46,981 nucleotides of DNA from Desulfofundulus thermosubterraneus DSM 16057 (lineage in GTDB: Bacteria; Bacillota; Desulfotomaculia; Desulfotomaculales; Desulfovirgulaceae). Below are positions 33,103 to 41,675 of the stretch, piece by piece. The stretch spans positions 1 to 46,981 of the forward strand of contig NZ_FQZM01000030.1 in NCBI RefSeq assembly GCF_900142025.1, given 5' to 3'. Position 1 is the first letter of the stretch, and the number at the start of each line of letters is the position of its first letter. The position numbers and the translations under genes are program-made. The notes under the pieces were generated by a model that made no database searches, had not been told where the DNA came from, and saw only the letters and a list, made by a program, of their open reading frames with translations.

Positions 33103-36100
33103 CTATTCTTCACCCAGGGCCTGAGCGCGCAGGGTCAACAACTCCCGCAATTCTGCAGTGGTCATTTCCGTCAGCCACTCCTCGGCGCCGGTTACAATAC
33201 TGGCGGCCAGGGTCTTTTTTTCCTCAATCAGCTGGTCTATGCGCTCTTCCAGGGTGCCACTGGTAACAAACTTGTAGACGAAAACATTGAGCTTCTGTCC
33301 TATACGGAAGGCCCGGTCGGTGGCCTGGTCTTCCACTGCCGGGTTCCACCAGCGGTCGAAGTGGAAAACGTGGTTGGCCCGCGTCAGGTTCAGGCCCACC
33401 CCGCCGGCCTTCAGGGAAATCACAAAAAACGGCGGCCCGGACTGCTGCTGGAAGCGCTCCACCATGCGATCCCGCTGGCGCTGGCCCACACCACCGTGCA
33501 GGAAAAGCACCTCCCGGCCAAAATGGGCCTGCAGGTGGTTCTTCAATATTTCCCCCATGCGTGCGAACTGGGTAAAGATCAACGCCTTCTCCCCGCTGGC
33601 CAGCACTTCTTCCAGCATTTCCAGAAGACGCTTCATTTTACCGGACCGCCGGGCCGCCAGTATGCCGTCACCAAGAAACTGCGCCGGGTGGTTGCAGATC
33701 TGCTTTAACCTGGTGAGGGCGGACAGAATCAGGCCCCGGCGCTCCATGCCTTCCGCCTCTTCTATGCGTTCCATCATCTCCTGGACCACCGCTTCATACA
33801 GGGTGGCCTGCTCCCTGGTGAGATTACAGTAGACCCGGCTTTCCTGTTTTTCCGGCAGGTCCTGGATAATGCGGGGGTCGGTTTTCACCCGGCGCAGGAT
33901 GAATGGCTTCACCAGCTGCTGCAGCCGCCGGGTCTTTTCCTGGTTCCCGTACCGCTCTATGGGCAGGGCAAATCGGCGGTTGAAATCGGCCGCCGGGCCT
34001 AAAAAACCGGGGTTTAAAAAGTCCATGATGGACCATAATTCCGAAAGGCGGTTTTCCACCGGTGTGCCGGTAAGGGCAAAACGGTAGCCGGCCTTCAATT
34101 TCTTCACGCTGCGGGTCTGCTTGGCAGCCGGGTTTTTGATGTTCTGGGCCTCGTCAAGCACCACCCCGTCCCATTCCACTTCCGCCAGCAGGCGTTCATC
34201 CCGCTGGGCCAGGGAATAGGTGGTCAGAACCAGGTGGCAGGCCCCGGCCTCCCGGACAAACTTCTTCCCCCGCAACCGCTGCGGCCCGTGATGAACCAGA
34301 ACCTTCAAGTCCGGGGCGAAACGGGCCACTTCCCGCTGCCAGTTGCCCACCACTGAAGTGGGGCAGACCAGCAGCGCCGGCCCCCGGGGTTGCCCCTCTT
34401 CCAGGCGGTGCAGCAAAAAAGCAATAAACTGCACGGTCTTGCCCAGTCCCATATCGTCGGCCAGGCAGCCGCCCATACCCATGCGGGCTAAAAAGGCCAG
34501 CCAGGAAAAACCCCTTTTCTGGTACGGGCGCAACTGCCCCCGGAATCCCACCGGTACCGGCTGCAGGTCCAGTCTATCCTCATTCTTCAATTTCTCCAGC
34601 AACGGGGAAAGTTCTCCCTCTCCCGTCACGTCCAGCACCGGCAGGTCATCCAGCTCCAGGCCGGCCCGGGCCGGCATCCCCGCCGCCAGGCGCATGGCTT
34701 CTCCCAGGGTCATGACGTTATTTTTCCTGTTGCCGGCCAGCAATTCCAGAATCTTTTCCACCTGCCGGGACTCCAGTTCCACCCACTGCCCCCTCACTTG
34801 CACCAGAGGAAGCTTCAAGGCCACCAGTTTCTCAAATTCTTCCCTGCTGATGGTTTCCCCGCCCAGGGCCAGTTCCCAGTTGAACTCCACCAGGGTATCC
34901 AGTCCGAGGATCCCCCGGCCAACTCCCTCGCTCTGCCCCTCCTTGTACCTTCTTAACCTTAAACGCATACCAGGGACAGGGCCGGCAGCTCCCTCACCCC
35001 ACCAGGAAGGCACCAGCACGCCCAAACCCCTTTCTTGAAACAACGGCACGGCCTGTTTCAGAAAAGTATACGCCTCGGCGGTGCTGAGTTCACAACGGGT
35101 GGGGCAGGGGTCCTGCAGGGACCTTTCCAGCGGCGGAAACAGCCGGCAGGCCTGCCCCAGGTCGGCCAGGAGGCGCTCCTGGGGGTTTTCAAAGCGCCGG
35201 TGCAGGAAGGTCAGGGCGGCGCCGCTTTCCTTCCACACCATTTCCACCGGCACCAGCAGGCTGGGATCATCCACGGCCTGTAAAAAGAAACTTAAAGTCC
35301 AGGTTTTTTCGCCATCGGGCGGCGGTTCCAGGCGGAAACAGGTGCGAAAAGGCACCTGCCGGCGCCGGGACAAGGGCAAGCGCCAGGCTATTAACTGCCC
35401 GGTCATTTCCTTGAGCATGTCCTCCGGCAGTTCCACCGGCCCTCCCCCACGGCCCAGCGCCTGCACCCAGAGAACAGCCGGATCGTTTTGACGGCCCTTG
35501 ATACGTGCTCCGGGCGATGAGGCCAGCCATCCGGATATTTTTTCCTGCACCACCCGGCGGACAAAATCCATCACCAGGGCATCGGGTGCCGGCAGAATGG
35601 TTGCGGTCCCTTCCGGCGGGCCGGGGCCATTTTTCAAAGCGGCCACGGCACGGCATACGGGGGGCATGGACCGGGCCAGCAACTCCAGCCGGGAGAGGTC
35701 TTCCCGGGCGTTGAACGCGGGCCTCCAGACGGCCTGATAGCTTTTTTCATCCAGCAGGGGAATAAACCGCTGCCTGACCATCAGCTCCATGGCCCAGAGC
35801 GTTACCCGGCGCCAGTAGTACCAGCCGGCAGACGGCATAACCACATCCTGAGAAAAGCGGCCCTTTAAAAACATCTCTGCGGCCTGTCCGGCAGGAAACA
35901 AAAACCCCCCCACCAGCCAGGGCCTTAAGACGACCTCTTCATCCGGAAAAACAGGTTCATCGGCAGCGCCGGCCACCGGTAGAAGGGGTGAAGGCAGCGG
36001 CCGCCCCCCGGAGGAGGGCAGCAGGACCCAGAGCTCTACGGTATCCGGCACCCGCTTTAAATCCATCCCGTGGTATAAATCGGCCACTTCAGCCTGTCCG

Positions 36101-36258
36101 GGGTGCCAGCCCCGGGGCCGGCGCCCCCGCCGGCGGGGCAGCACCGTATCACTGAACTCCGTCCCGGGGGCCAGTTCTCCCCACACAAAAAAATAACCGC
36201 TGTCCTTACCCACCACACCGGCGGGAAGCCAGGTTCCGTGCAAAACCAGCATCAACAT
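33103..36258 (-). CDS. SNF2/SWI2-type DNA-dependent ATPase
   Basis: A 1051-residue SNF2-family ATPase. A poorly conserved N-terminal region of about 570 residues is followed by the helicase core. Motif I DDMGLGKTVQFIAFLL is at about residue 600, motif II LDEAQNIKN at about 700, ALTGTPVENRLSELW follows, and the C-terminal lobe contains SLKAGGVGLNLTRANHV and RAFRIGQ. It would translocate on double-stranded DNA, for example in RNA polymerase recycling or repair; no domain fixes the role. Two ATGs (36258, 36252) are possible starts after AGGG. It forms an operon with the SWIM protein gene, consistent with the usual two-gene unit. Confidence 0.93.
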   Translation of the reverse strand: MLMLVLHGTWLPAGVVGKDSGYFFVWGELAPGTEFSDTVLPRRRGRRPRGWHPGQAEVADLYHGMDLKRVPDTVELWVLLPSSGGRPLPSPLLPVAGAADEPVFPDEEVVLRPWLVGGFLFPAGQAAEMFLKGRFSQDVVMPSAGWYYWRRVTLWAMELMVRQRFIPLLDEKSYQAVWRPAFNAREDLSRLELLARSMPPVCRAVAALKNGPGPPEGTATILPAPDALVMDFVRRVVQEKISGWLASSPGARIKGRQNDPAVLWVQALGRGGGPVELPEDMLKEMTGQLIAWRLPLSRRRQVPFRTCFRLEPPPDGEKTWTLSFFLQAVDDPSLLVPVEMVWKESGAALTFLHRRFENPQERLLADLGQACRLFPPLERSLQDPCPTRCELSTAEAYTFLKQAVPLFQERGLGVLVPSWWGEGAAGPVPGMRLRLRRYKEGQSEGVGRGILGLDTLVEFNWELALGGETISREEFEKLVALKLPLVQVRGQWVELESRQVEKILELLAGNRKNNVMTLGEAMRLAAGMPARAGLELDDLPVLDVTGEGELSPLLEKLKNEDRLDLQPVPVGFRGQLRPYQKRGFSWLAFLARMGMGGCLADDMGLGKTVQFIAFLLHRLEEGQPRGPALLVCPTSVVGNWQREVARFAPDLKVLVHHGPQRLRGKKFVREAGACHLVLTTYSLAQRDERLLAEVEWDGVVLDEAQNIKNPAAKQTRSVKKLKAGYRFALTGTPVENRLSELWSIMDFLNPGFLGPAADFNRRFALPIERYGNQEKTRRLQQLVKPFILRRVKTDPRIIQDLPEKQESRVYCNLTREQATLYEAVVQEMMERIEEAEGMERRGLILSALTRLKQICNHPAQFLGDGILAARRSGKMKRLLEMLEEVLASGEKALIFTQFARMGEILKNHLQAHFGREVLFLHGGVGQRQRDRMVERFQQQSGPPFFVISLKAGGVGLNLTRANHVFHFDRWWNPAVEDQATDRAFRIGQKLNVFVYKFVTSGTLEERIDQLIEEKKTLAASIVTGAEEWLTEMTTAELRELLTLRAQALGEE

Positions 36259-36382
36259 TCACCCTAAAGGAATGTTTCGACATTTATTAGCCGTTCCCTG
36301 CCCGGGTATGAAACAGGCAGCCGCTCAATGAAAGGCCGGATCATCGACGGACCGGTGAGGATTACTAAAAGCACATCTTTGC

Positions 36383-36425
36383 TGTGAGCCAAATCACTGC
36401 CCCGTTTCTTTGCCAGACCTATAAT
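36383..36425 (+). promoter_or_regulatory. CRP/FNR-type box and -10 element of the hcp promoter
   Basis: TGTGAGCCAAATCACT (36383-36398) is a TGTGA-N6-TCAC(A) site of the CRP/FNR family, close to the TTGTGA-N6-TCACAA pattern of HcpR. A perfect TATAAT lies at 36420-36425. With the start at about 36432, the box centre is at -41.5, the class II activator position; no good -35 hexamer is present. This fits activation by a nitrosative-stress regulator. Confidence 0.6.
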
Positions 36426-36473
36426 GTAAGCAGATGGTCAAGCAAAAAAATTCTCAAGGGGGTTGAAAAGCAC

Positions 36474-37760
36474 ATGTTTTGTTACCAGTGTGAACAGACG
36501 GCCAACGGCACCGGTTGTACTAAAGCAGGTGTATGCGGCAAAAACGAGGACATCGCCAGTTTGCAGGATACCATAATCATCGCTTTGAAAGGGATTGCCG
36601 CTTACGCCTACCACGCCCGGGAACTGGGTGCCAGGGATGAACAGGTGGACGCCTTCATGCATGAAGCGCTGTTTACCACCCTGACCAACGTGGACTTCGA
36701 TTTAAACCGGCACATTGAACTGGTACTCAAGTGCGGCGAAATGAACCTGCGGGTCATGGAACTTTTGGATAAGGCCCACGTGGAGCGCTTCGGTTCGCCC
36801 GAACCCACCAGAGTCTCCACGGGCACCAAGGCCGGCCCGGCCATCCTGATCACCGGACACGACCTTTTAGACCTGTATGAATTGCTGAAACAAACGGAAG
36901 GCACTGGAATCAACGTTTACACCCACGGGGAAATGCTCCCGGCCCACGCTTACCCGGAGCTGAAAAAATTCCCCCACCTGGCCGGTCACTACGGCAGTGC
37001 CTGGCAAAACCAGAAAACTGAATTCGAACAGTTCCCCGGCGCCATTCTTGGCACCACCAACTGCGTGCTTATTCCCAGAGAATCCTACAAAGACCGCATG
37101 TTTACCTGCGGCATAGCCGGGCTGCCGGATGTAACCCATATTAAAAACCGGGACTTTACGCCAGTTATCGAAAAAGCCAAATCACTGCCACCCCTGCCGG
37201 AAAAAGAAGGCGGGACACTGCTGACGGGCTTCCACCACAACGCCGTTTTAGCCCTGGCCGATAAAATCATCGACGCCGTCAAGGCCGGCAAGATCCGCCA
37301 CTTCTTCCTGGTGGGCGGCTGCGACGGGGTGAAGAAGTCCCGGAACTACTACACCGAGTTTGTCCAGAAAGTGCCCAGAGACTGCGTGGTGCTGACCCTG
37401 GGTTGCGGCAAGTACAAGTTCAACTACCTGGATCTGGGCGAAATTGAAGGAATCCCGCGGTTGATCGATATGGGTCAGTGCAACAACGCCTACTCGGCCA
37501 TCCAGGTGGCCGCAGCTCTGGCCAGGGCCTTTAACTGCAGCGTGAACGACCTGCCCCTGAGCCTGGTGCTGTCCTGGTTCGAACAAAAAGCCGTGGCCAT
37601 CCTGCTCACCCTGTTCCACCTGGGGATCAAGAACATCCGCATCGGCCCGTCCGCACCGGCATTCATCACACCCAACGTGCTCAAGGTGCTGCAGGACAAC
37701 TACAACCTGAAGCTGATCACCACTCCCGATCAGGACTTGAAGGAAATCCTGGGTCAATAA
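36474..37760 (+). CDS. hcp: Hybrid cluster protein (Hcp)
   Basis: A 428-residue Hcp, shorter than the 540-550-residue class I enzymes and like the compact class that lacks part of the second domain. The proximal [4Fe-4S] Cys are in MFCYQCEQTANGTGCTKAGV and the next Cys. Hybrid-cluster ligands are visible as ITGHDL (His), THGEML (Glu), GTTNCV, VGGCDGVKK, LTLGCGKYK, DMGQCNNAY (Cys) and WFEQKAVA (Glu/Lys). Hcp reduces nitric oxide or hydroxylamine and protects anaerobes from nitrosative stress. The start at 36474 follows GGGGGTTG and gives the canonical N-terminus. A CRP/FNR-type box upstream suggests HcpR-like control. Confidence 0.95.
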   Translation: MFCYQCEQTANGTGCTKAGVCGKNEDIASLQDTIIIALKGIAAYAYHARELGARDEQVDAFMHEALFTTLTNVDFDLNRHIELVLKCGEMNLRVMELLDKAHVERFGSPEPTRVSTGTKAGPAILITGHDLLDLYELLKQTEGTGINVYTHGEMLPAHAYPELKKFPHLAGHYGSAWQNQKTEFEQFPGAILGTTNCVLIPRESYKDRMFTCGIAGLPDVTHIKNRDFTPVIEKAKSLPPLPEKEGGTLLTGFHHNAVLALADKIIDAVKAGKIRHFFLVGGCDGVKKSRNYYTEFVQKVPRDCVVLTLGCGKYKFNYLDLGEIEGIPRLIDMGQCNNAYSAIQVAAALARAFNCSVNDLPLSLVLSWFEQKAVAILLTLFHLGIKNIRIGPSAPAFITPNVLKVLQDNYNLKLITTPDQDLKEILGQ

Positions 37761-37810
37761 TCGCATCCGGCTCGTTAAGACTACTTGCTGCTGCAGTGAT
37801 AAGGCCATGG

Positions 37811-37853
37811 ATAAAGGTCCCGCCGGTTTATGGACACCGGCCGGGGCCTTTAT
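37811..37853. terminator. Bidirectional terminator between hcp and padR
   Basis: ATAAAGGTCCCGCCGG and CCGGCCGGGGCCTTTAT form a long stem with two small mismatches and a loop of about ten bases. A/T-rich ends on both sides serve both converging genes. Confidence 0.75.
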
Positions 37854-37918
37854 GTTACCATGACGGTTCCGGGATGCCCATCCTTCACCTGAAGAACCGC
37901 ATCCCGGCTGCGAACGTG

Positions 37919-38308
37919 TCATCTTTGCCCAAACTCCTCCCGGTACCTGGCCAGAAAATATTCCAGCCGCCTTTTGTTGTGTGTTATTGCTTCCGCCCAG
38001 GCATGGAGCAATTCCTCCCCTTCCGGAGTTAAACGATACAGGCGCCTGGCCGGACCGCCACCGCTGGTATCCCATTGGGATGAAACCAGGCCCTCCTCTT
38101 CCAGGCGACGCAGGTTACGGTAAACCGTACCCGGGTCGGCCTCACTGTCATGGAAGCCAAACTCCCTCAAGCTTTGTATCAACTCGTAGCCGTGGGTTGA
38201 ACGGCGGTGAAGTAAAAGCAAAAGGCACGGCTGCATAAACCGCTCCATAGGAGCCCCGGTACACCGGCAGTCGCCGTGCCGGTGACCGGGACCGTGATTT
38301 CTGCACAT
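37919..38308 (-). CDS. PadR family transcriptional regulator
   Basis: A 129-residue winged-helix regulator. The N-terminus is rich in Cys and His (MCRNHGPGHRHGDCRC), followed by the PadR core QPCLLLLLHRRSTHGYELIQ and the wing region GTVYRNLRRLEEEGLVSSQW. The start was set at ATG 38308 with GAGGGG upstream because the longer upstream frame has no family similarity. The Cys/His-rich head suggests metal sensing. It lies downstream of the split permease genes, with a mobile-type repeat in between, so it may control them. Confidence 0.88.
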   Translation of the reverse strand: MCRNHGPGHRHGDCRCTGAPMERFMQPCLLLLLHRRSTHGYELIQSLREFGFHDSEADPGTVYRNLRRLEEEGLVSSQWDTSGGGPARRLYRLTPEGEELLHAWAEAITHNKRRLEYFLARYREEFGQR

Positions 38309-38411
38309 CAGGCACCCCTCGCTTACCAGATGAAACCTATGTGGGACAACCCCCACCCCGGGCGGTGATGCGACAATACCTCCAAACGTCTTATTAATTT
38401 TTCTCGCGGGC

Positions 38412-38567
38412 AAATATTCAGCGAACCCGGTTGGATGCGGCCCAGCACTCACAAAAATATGGCTTTCGCTCCTGGTGTTTCAGGTTTAATTAATACATCT
38501 GGTTTCAGGAAGAACTAGTATCCCAGTGAGTGCTGGGTCCTCGTCATAACGGTTTAACTGAACATTT
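38412..38567 (-). repeat. Putative non-autonomous mobile repeat, copy 2 (inverted)
   Basis: Ends AAATATTCAG and CTGAACATTT, with inner CCCAGCACTCAC (38441-38452) and GTGAGTGCTGGG (38526-38537). Read on the minus strand it aligns with copy 1 at 30377-30560, including the core and GCCGCATCCAACCGGGTT. It overlaps the last codons of the permease gene at 38544. Confidence 0.75.
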
Positions 38568-39098
38568 ATTTTCGCCGGCATCTTGTGCAAACCTTCCCGT
38601 TTCCCCCACCTTTAATATCATCTCCATGAGGTACCCCGTAGCAATTATGGCCGGCAGGGTTAAAGCCAGGCGCAAAAGAGCAAAGGGTAACCCGACAAAC
38701 TTGACTTCCATCATTAACATGGGAATTTTAATGGTCGCCCACGTGCCCAGGAAAATTACCGCATTCGCCAGGCGACAGCCCTTTCTGAGCAGCGCGTCGG
38801 CCACCGGAAAACCGGCATAAAGGGGACCGGCCGCCGCAGTGGCCACCAGAATGGAGATAATCACACCGCGCACACCAGAGTCCGGTCCTACGTTCTTCTC
38901 CACAATCTGACGGGGAACCCATACGTCCAGCAGGCCTACCAGGACGAAAATCGGCGGTATGAACAAAAGCATTTCCACCAGATAATCCAGGGCACTTCTA
39001 ATTGCTTGCTCTCCCCTGGCCGGATGTTGCAAGTAAAGAAGCAGATCGGCAACCACCACTAAAGCAAACAGGGCATATCTCCTGAGCTGGGCTTTCAC
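38544..39098 (-). CDS. Permease, C-terminal half of a split ArsP-type permease pair
   Basis: A 184-residue membrane protein with about four hydrophobic segments. Family blocks are LVGLLDVWVPRQIVEKNVGP, AAGPLYAGFPVADALLRKG and LGTWATIKIPMLMMEVKFVG, as in the PF03773 permease family. The gene overlaps its partner by four bases (39095-39098), the usual sign of coupled translation. Its last residues (KCSVKPL) and stop codon are supplied by the inserted repeat, so the original C-terminus was replaced. The two halves together make the size of a single permease. The cargo is unknown; arsenic-related substrates are known for this family. Confidence 0.8.
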   Translation of the reverse strand: MKAQLRRYALFALVVVADLLLYLQHPARGEQAIRSALDYLVEMLLFIPPIFVLVGLLDVWVPRQIVEKNVGPDSGVRGVIISILVATAAAGPLYAGFPVADALLRKGCRLANAVIFLGTWATIKIPMLMMEVKFVGLPFALLRLALTLPAIIATGYLMEMILKVGETGRFAQDAGENKCSVKPL

Positions 39099-39574
39099 TG
39101 CAAAATCACCCCCATTACGCCCCCGATTACCAGGGCTAGCACAAACCCGATGGCATTGCGCCAGAAAGTAAATTTTTTACCGAAAAAGTTAACTTCCATG
39201 GGAGCCGTGATAATCCCCACCATTAACAGGGTCGTAATAAAACAGGCCACCGCCATCAAGCTGGCCCCGGATTGCAAAAGGGAAGCCGCCAGGGGAAAAG
39301 CGATAAAGGCGGGCATCAGGGTAACGGCGCCGGCCAGGGAAATGAGGAGAATGCCCGCAGGACTGTTATTTCCAAAGAGCCCCGCAATAACCTCCCGGGG
39401 CACCAGCGCCAGCATAAGGCCAATCAGCCCGATGATCCCCAGCATGCTGGGGATCAGGTTGCGAAAGGAGTTCCAGGCAATGGCCAGGGCCTTTTTTGTC
39501 TTCTGCCGGTCCCGCCGGAAAGAAATACATAAAGCTGCTGCCGCAAAAACAAAGAGGGTGACGTTGAATAACAC
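39095..39574 (-). CDS. Permease, N-terminal half of a split ArsP-type permease pair
   Basis: A membrane protein of about 159 residues (start GTG 39574 with GGGAG seven bases upstream). A longer frame reaches 39664, but a strong hairpin (39639-39659) lies in it and no ribosome binding site is present. Hydrophobic helices cover most of the length; LIPSMLGIIGLIGLMLALVP and MPAFIAFPLAASLLQSGASL are typical. It is read with the downstream half, and just downstream of the Cys/His-rich small protein gene. Confidence 0.8.
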   Translation of the reverse strand: MLFNVTLFVFAAAALCISFRRDRQKTKKALAIAWNSFRNLIPSMLGIIGLIGLMLALVPREVIAGLFGNNSPAGILLISLAGAVTLMPAFIAFPLAASLLQSGASLMAVACFITTLLMVGIITAPMEVNFFGKKFTFWRNAIGFVLALVIGGVMGVILQ

Positions 39575-39638
39575 AGAACCACTCCCATGCCATCTGGCCT
39601 TGATCAAGCGGGCAAAGTGTCCGCGATCAATATATACT

Positions 39639-39659
39639 GAAGGGGCACCAGGCCCCTTC
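39639..39659. other. Perfect hairpin between the DUF5320-like and permease genes
   Basis: GAAGGGGC-ACCAG-GCCCCTTC has an 8-bp stem with a five-base loop. It stands 13 bases after the small-protein stop codon. There is no T-run, so it may be a processing or attenuation element rather than a terminator. Confidence 0.5.
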
Positions 39660-39672
39660 TTCAAATAATCTT

Positions 39673-39891
39673 CTAACCTTTTAGCCCTTTAATCCTTTCC
39701 TCGACTGTCTTAATTTCTTCCTGCAGGTCCTTGAGATAGGCCTCCAACTGCGCCAGCTCCTCCTGCCTGGTCAGGACGCGCCGGTGAAAAGCGCTCCCGT
39801 GGCAGCAGCAACCCCTGCCGTGGCCGGAACCAGAGCCGTGTTGATGGCCATGAGCATGCATCCTGCCGCCATGACCGGCACCGCAACACAT
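39673..39891 (-). CDS. Small Cys/His/Gly-rich protein (DUF5320-like)
   Basis: A 72-residue protein with two parts. The N-terminal half is a metal-binding-type run (MCCGAGHGGRMHAHGHQHGS, then GRGCCCHGSAFH), and the C-terminal half is an amphipathic coiled coil (QEELAQLEAYLKDLQEEIKT). The ATG at 39891 follows GGGGG by eight bases. Proteins of this shape are found next to PadR regulators and permeases in Clostridia-type genomes. It may bind metal ions for the permease or act as a sensor; this is inference. Confidence 0.8.
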   Translation of the reverse strand: MCCGAGHGGRMHAHGHQHGSGSGHGRGCCCHGSAFHRRVLTRQEELAQLEAYLKDLQEEIKTVEERIKGLKG

Positions 39892-40022
39892 ATGAATCAC
39901 CCCCTTATATGCATAATGCCTCTATGGAAATAATACCACCACCGGTGCGTTTTGTAAACACCTTTTCAAAATTTCTTGGCCTTTACCTTAAAACCAAAGC
40001 CTTTTAAGTTTCCACTAACATT

Positions 40023-40059
40023 AAAAAGCCCCGTTTCCATAAAACAGGAAGCGGAGCTT
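40023..40059 (-). terminator. Rho-independent terminator after the TusA gene
   Basis: Minus-strand AAGCTCCGCTTCC pairs with GGAAACGGGGCTT around a loop of about eight bases, followed by TTTTT. It ends the yedE-tusA unit. Confidence 0.85.
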
Positions 40060-40085
40060 AAATAATCCTTGAAATTACCACTGAA

Positions 40086-40301
40086 TTACCTTTTTGTTAA
40101 GACCAGTAATATATCCTCACCCTGTTCCAGGACCTCAACCTGCCAGCCCCTGTTTTCAGCCAGCCGGGACACATTCTCCCTGGCCGCGGCGCTGCTGACC
40201 AGCACCTTAACGGTTCCGGCCCCGAGAGCATCCAGAGCCTGTTTGGTCAGTAAAACCGGCTCGGGACACAGCAAACCCCTGGCGTCAACTTCCCTTACCA
40301 A
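40086..40301 (-). CDS. TusA/SirA-like sulfur (or selenium) carrier protein
   Basis: A 71-residue protein with DARGLLCPEPVLLTKQALD, the CPxP sulfurtransferase motif near residue 12. Such proteins carry persulfide sulfur for thiolation of tRNA or cofactors, or selenium in the YedF group. The gene overlaps the YedE-type membrane protein by 17 bases, the classical YedE-YedF pairing linked to selenium or sulfur use. A terminator closes the unit. Confidence 0.92.
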   Translation of the reverse strand: MVREVDARGLLCPEPVLLTKQALDALGAGTVKVLVSSAAARENVSRLAENRGWQVEVLEQGEDILLVLTKR

Positions 40302-41367
40302 TGCTCACACCTCGCTTTACTGCCACTGGACGGTTTACATAACCTATAATAAACACCGCTATTAACCCCAAAATAACGGCTATCTGGCCGCCTACCGGCA
40401 CTCCGGTGGGGCTGCCGGCCAGGCCGAAGTTATGCGAAACTGCAGCTCCAAACATGATCCCCATTATGGTTAAGGCGCTGTCGGTATTTCCTTCAGCGGC
40501 AGCAACCAGCTGACGCAGCGGGCACCCACCCAGAAGCACTGCCGCCCAGCCGGCGAGGGCCAACCCCAGAAAGTTCCACAGCCCGTCGGAATGAGCCACC
40601 GGCTGCCCCGCAAACCCAATCTTGAAGGCCCCCACCGCCAGGTTTCCTACCAGGGCGACCACAAATATGGCCACAAAACCGTACAAGAGGTGGGCATCCC
40701 GGAACATAATAAAGTCCCTGATTCCGCCGACCATGCACAGCCTGGAACGCTGGGCCAGCACACCAATCACCAGGCCCGCTCCCAGGGCGACCCATACGGG
40801 AGCATGCATGGAACCGGGGCCCTTCTCGCTGAAAAATATAAAGGAAGGACGTGCAAGTAATAGAATGAGGAGCAGTACCATAAGTCCCGTAAACAAATAG
40901 CCGTTGCCTTTCTGCTGGGGAACAGCCCGCCCTAGACTGAAACCTGACTTAAGAAACTGGACTCCAACGGCCACCCCTGCGGCCAGACCCAGCAACCCCA
41001 CCCCGGCGTTGAGATCACCGCCGGCCAACCGCAGAACGGCACGCACGGGACAGCCCAGGAAAACCAGCATGCCGATCATGGCCAGAAAACCCAGTACAAA
41101 GCGGGTAAAAGAAGAGGAACCGCCGATAGATCGGAATTCTCTCGCAGCCTGAGCAGAAATGAAGGCCCCCAGCACCAGACCAATAATTTCAGGCCTTATG
41201 TACTGTACCGGGGCAGCCCGGTGTAAACCCAATCCACCGGTGATATCGCGGAGGAAACAGGCCACACAGTAGCCCATGTTGGCCGGGTTGCCCATGGCCA
41301 CCAGCACTACCGCCAGTAGACCCAGTGTACCCCCGGCCGCAACAACCAGCACCCTTTTGCTGTTCAA
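40285..41367 (-). CDS. yedE: YedE-type membrane protein (sulfur/selenium transporter family)
   Basis: A 360-residue polytopic membrane protein of the YeeE/YedE family. It has two similar halves with the cysteine motifs NMGYCVACFLRDI, GCPVRAVLRLAGGD, RSRLCMVGGIRDF and GGCPLRQLVAAAEGN. These Cys are thought to pass thiosulfate or selenium compounds. The start is TTG 41367 with GGGAGGTGG about nine bases before. Adjacent TusA supports a shared role in sulfur or selenium supply. The YedE variant paired with YedF is often found with selenium metabolism, but no selenophosphate synthetase is in this window. Confidence 0.9.
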   Translation of the reverse strand: MNSKRVLVVAAGGTLGLLAVVLVAMGNPANMGYCVACFLRDITGGLGLHRAAPVQYIRPEIIGLVLGAFISAQAAREFRSIGGSSSFTRFVLGFLAMIGMLVFLGCPVRAVLRLAGGDLNAGVGLLGLAAGVAVGVQFLKSGFSLGRAVPQQKGNGYLFTGLMVLLLILLLARPSFIFFSEKGPGSMHAPVWVALGAGLVIGVLAQRSRLCMVGGIRDFIMFRDAHLLYGFVAIFVVALVGNLAVGAFKIGFAGQPVAHSDGLWNFLGLALAGWAAVLLGGCPLRQLVAAAEGNTDSALTIMGIMFGAAVSHNFGLAGSPTGVPVGGQIAVILGLIAVFIIGYVNRPVAVKRGVSIGKGS

Positions 41368-41544
41368 ACATTACCACCTCCCGAAAATATTACATTCTTT
41401 TATTTTCGATTGTCTCAAAAAACTCCTTTATCACTCGCATTTAATTTTTAAATACATCAATTTTATGTAAAAAAGTTTGCTTATAATTGTGCTAATATGG
41501 TATCCCTATTGTTTTATCCGCACTCTATGGGAATGGGGCATAAA

Positions 41545-41578
41545 CAAAAAACGCCCGGTCTGTGATTTGACCGGGGCG
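41545..41578 (-). terminator. Rho-independent terminator after the radical SAM gene
   Basis: Minus-strand CGCCCCGGTC and GACCGGGCG form a stem with loop AAATCACA and a following TTTTTTG tail. It sits about 100 bases beyond the gene's stop at 41676. Confidence 0.85.
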
Positions 41579-41675
41579 CCTGGGTGGTGATCCCATTCCT
41601 GATTACTGTGGCGTGTAACTTTTTGATTGACACAACCAGGGAGGTGCTTTTCAAAAAAAGAAAGAGCACCGCATT

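Noticed and set aside
41627-41675. Second terminator (GGTGCTCTTTC ... GAAAAGCACC) after the radical SAM gene
   Set aside because: The T-run lies in the loop, not after the stem, and the better terminator is at 41545-41578.
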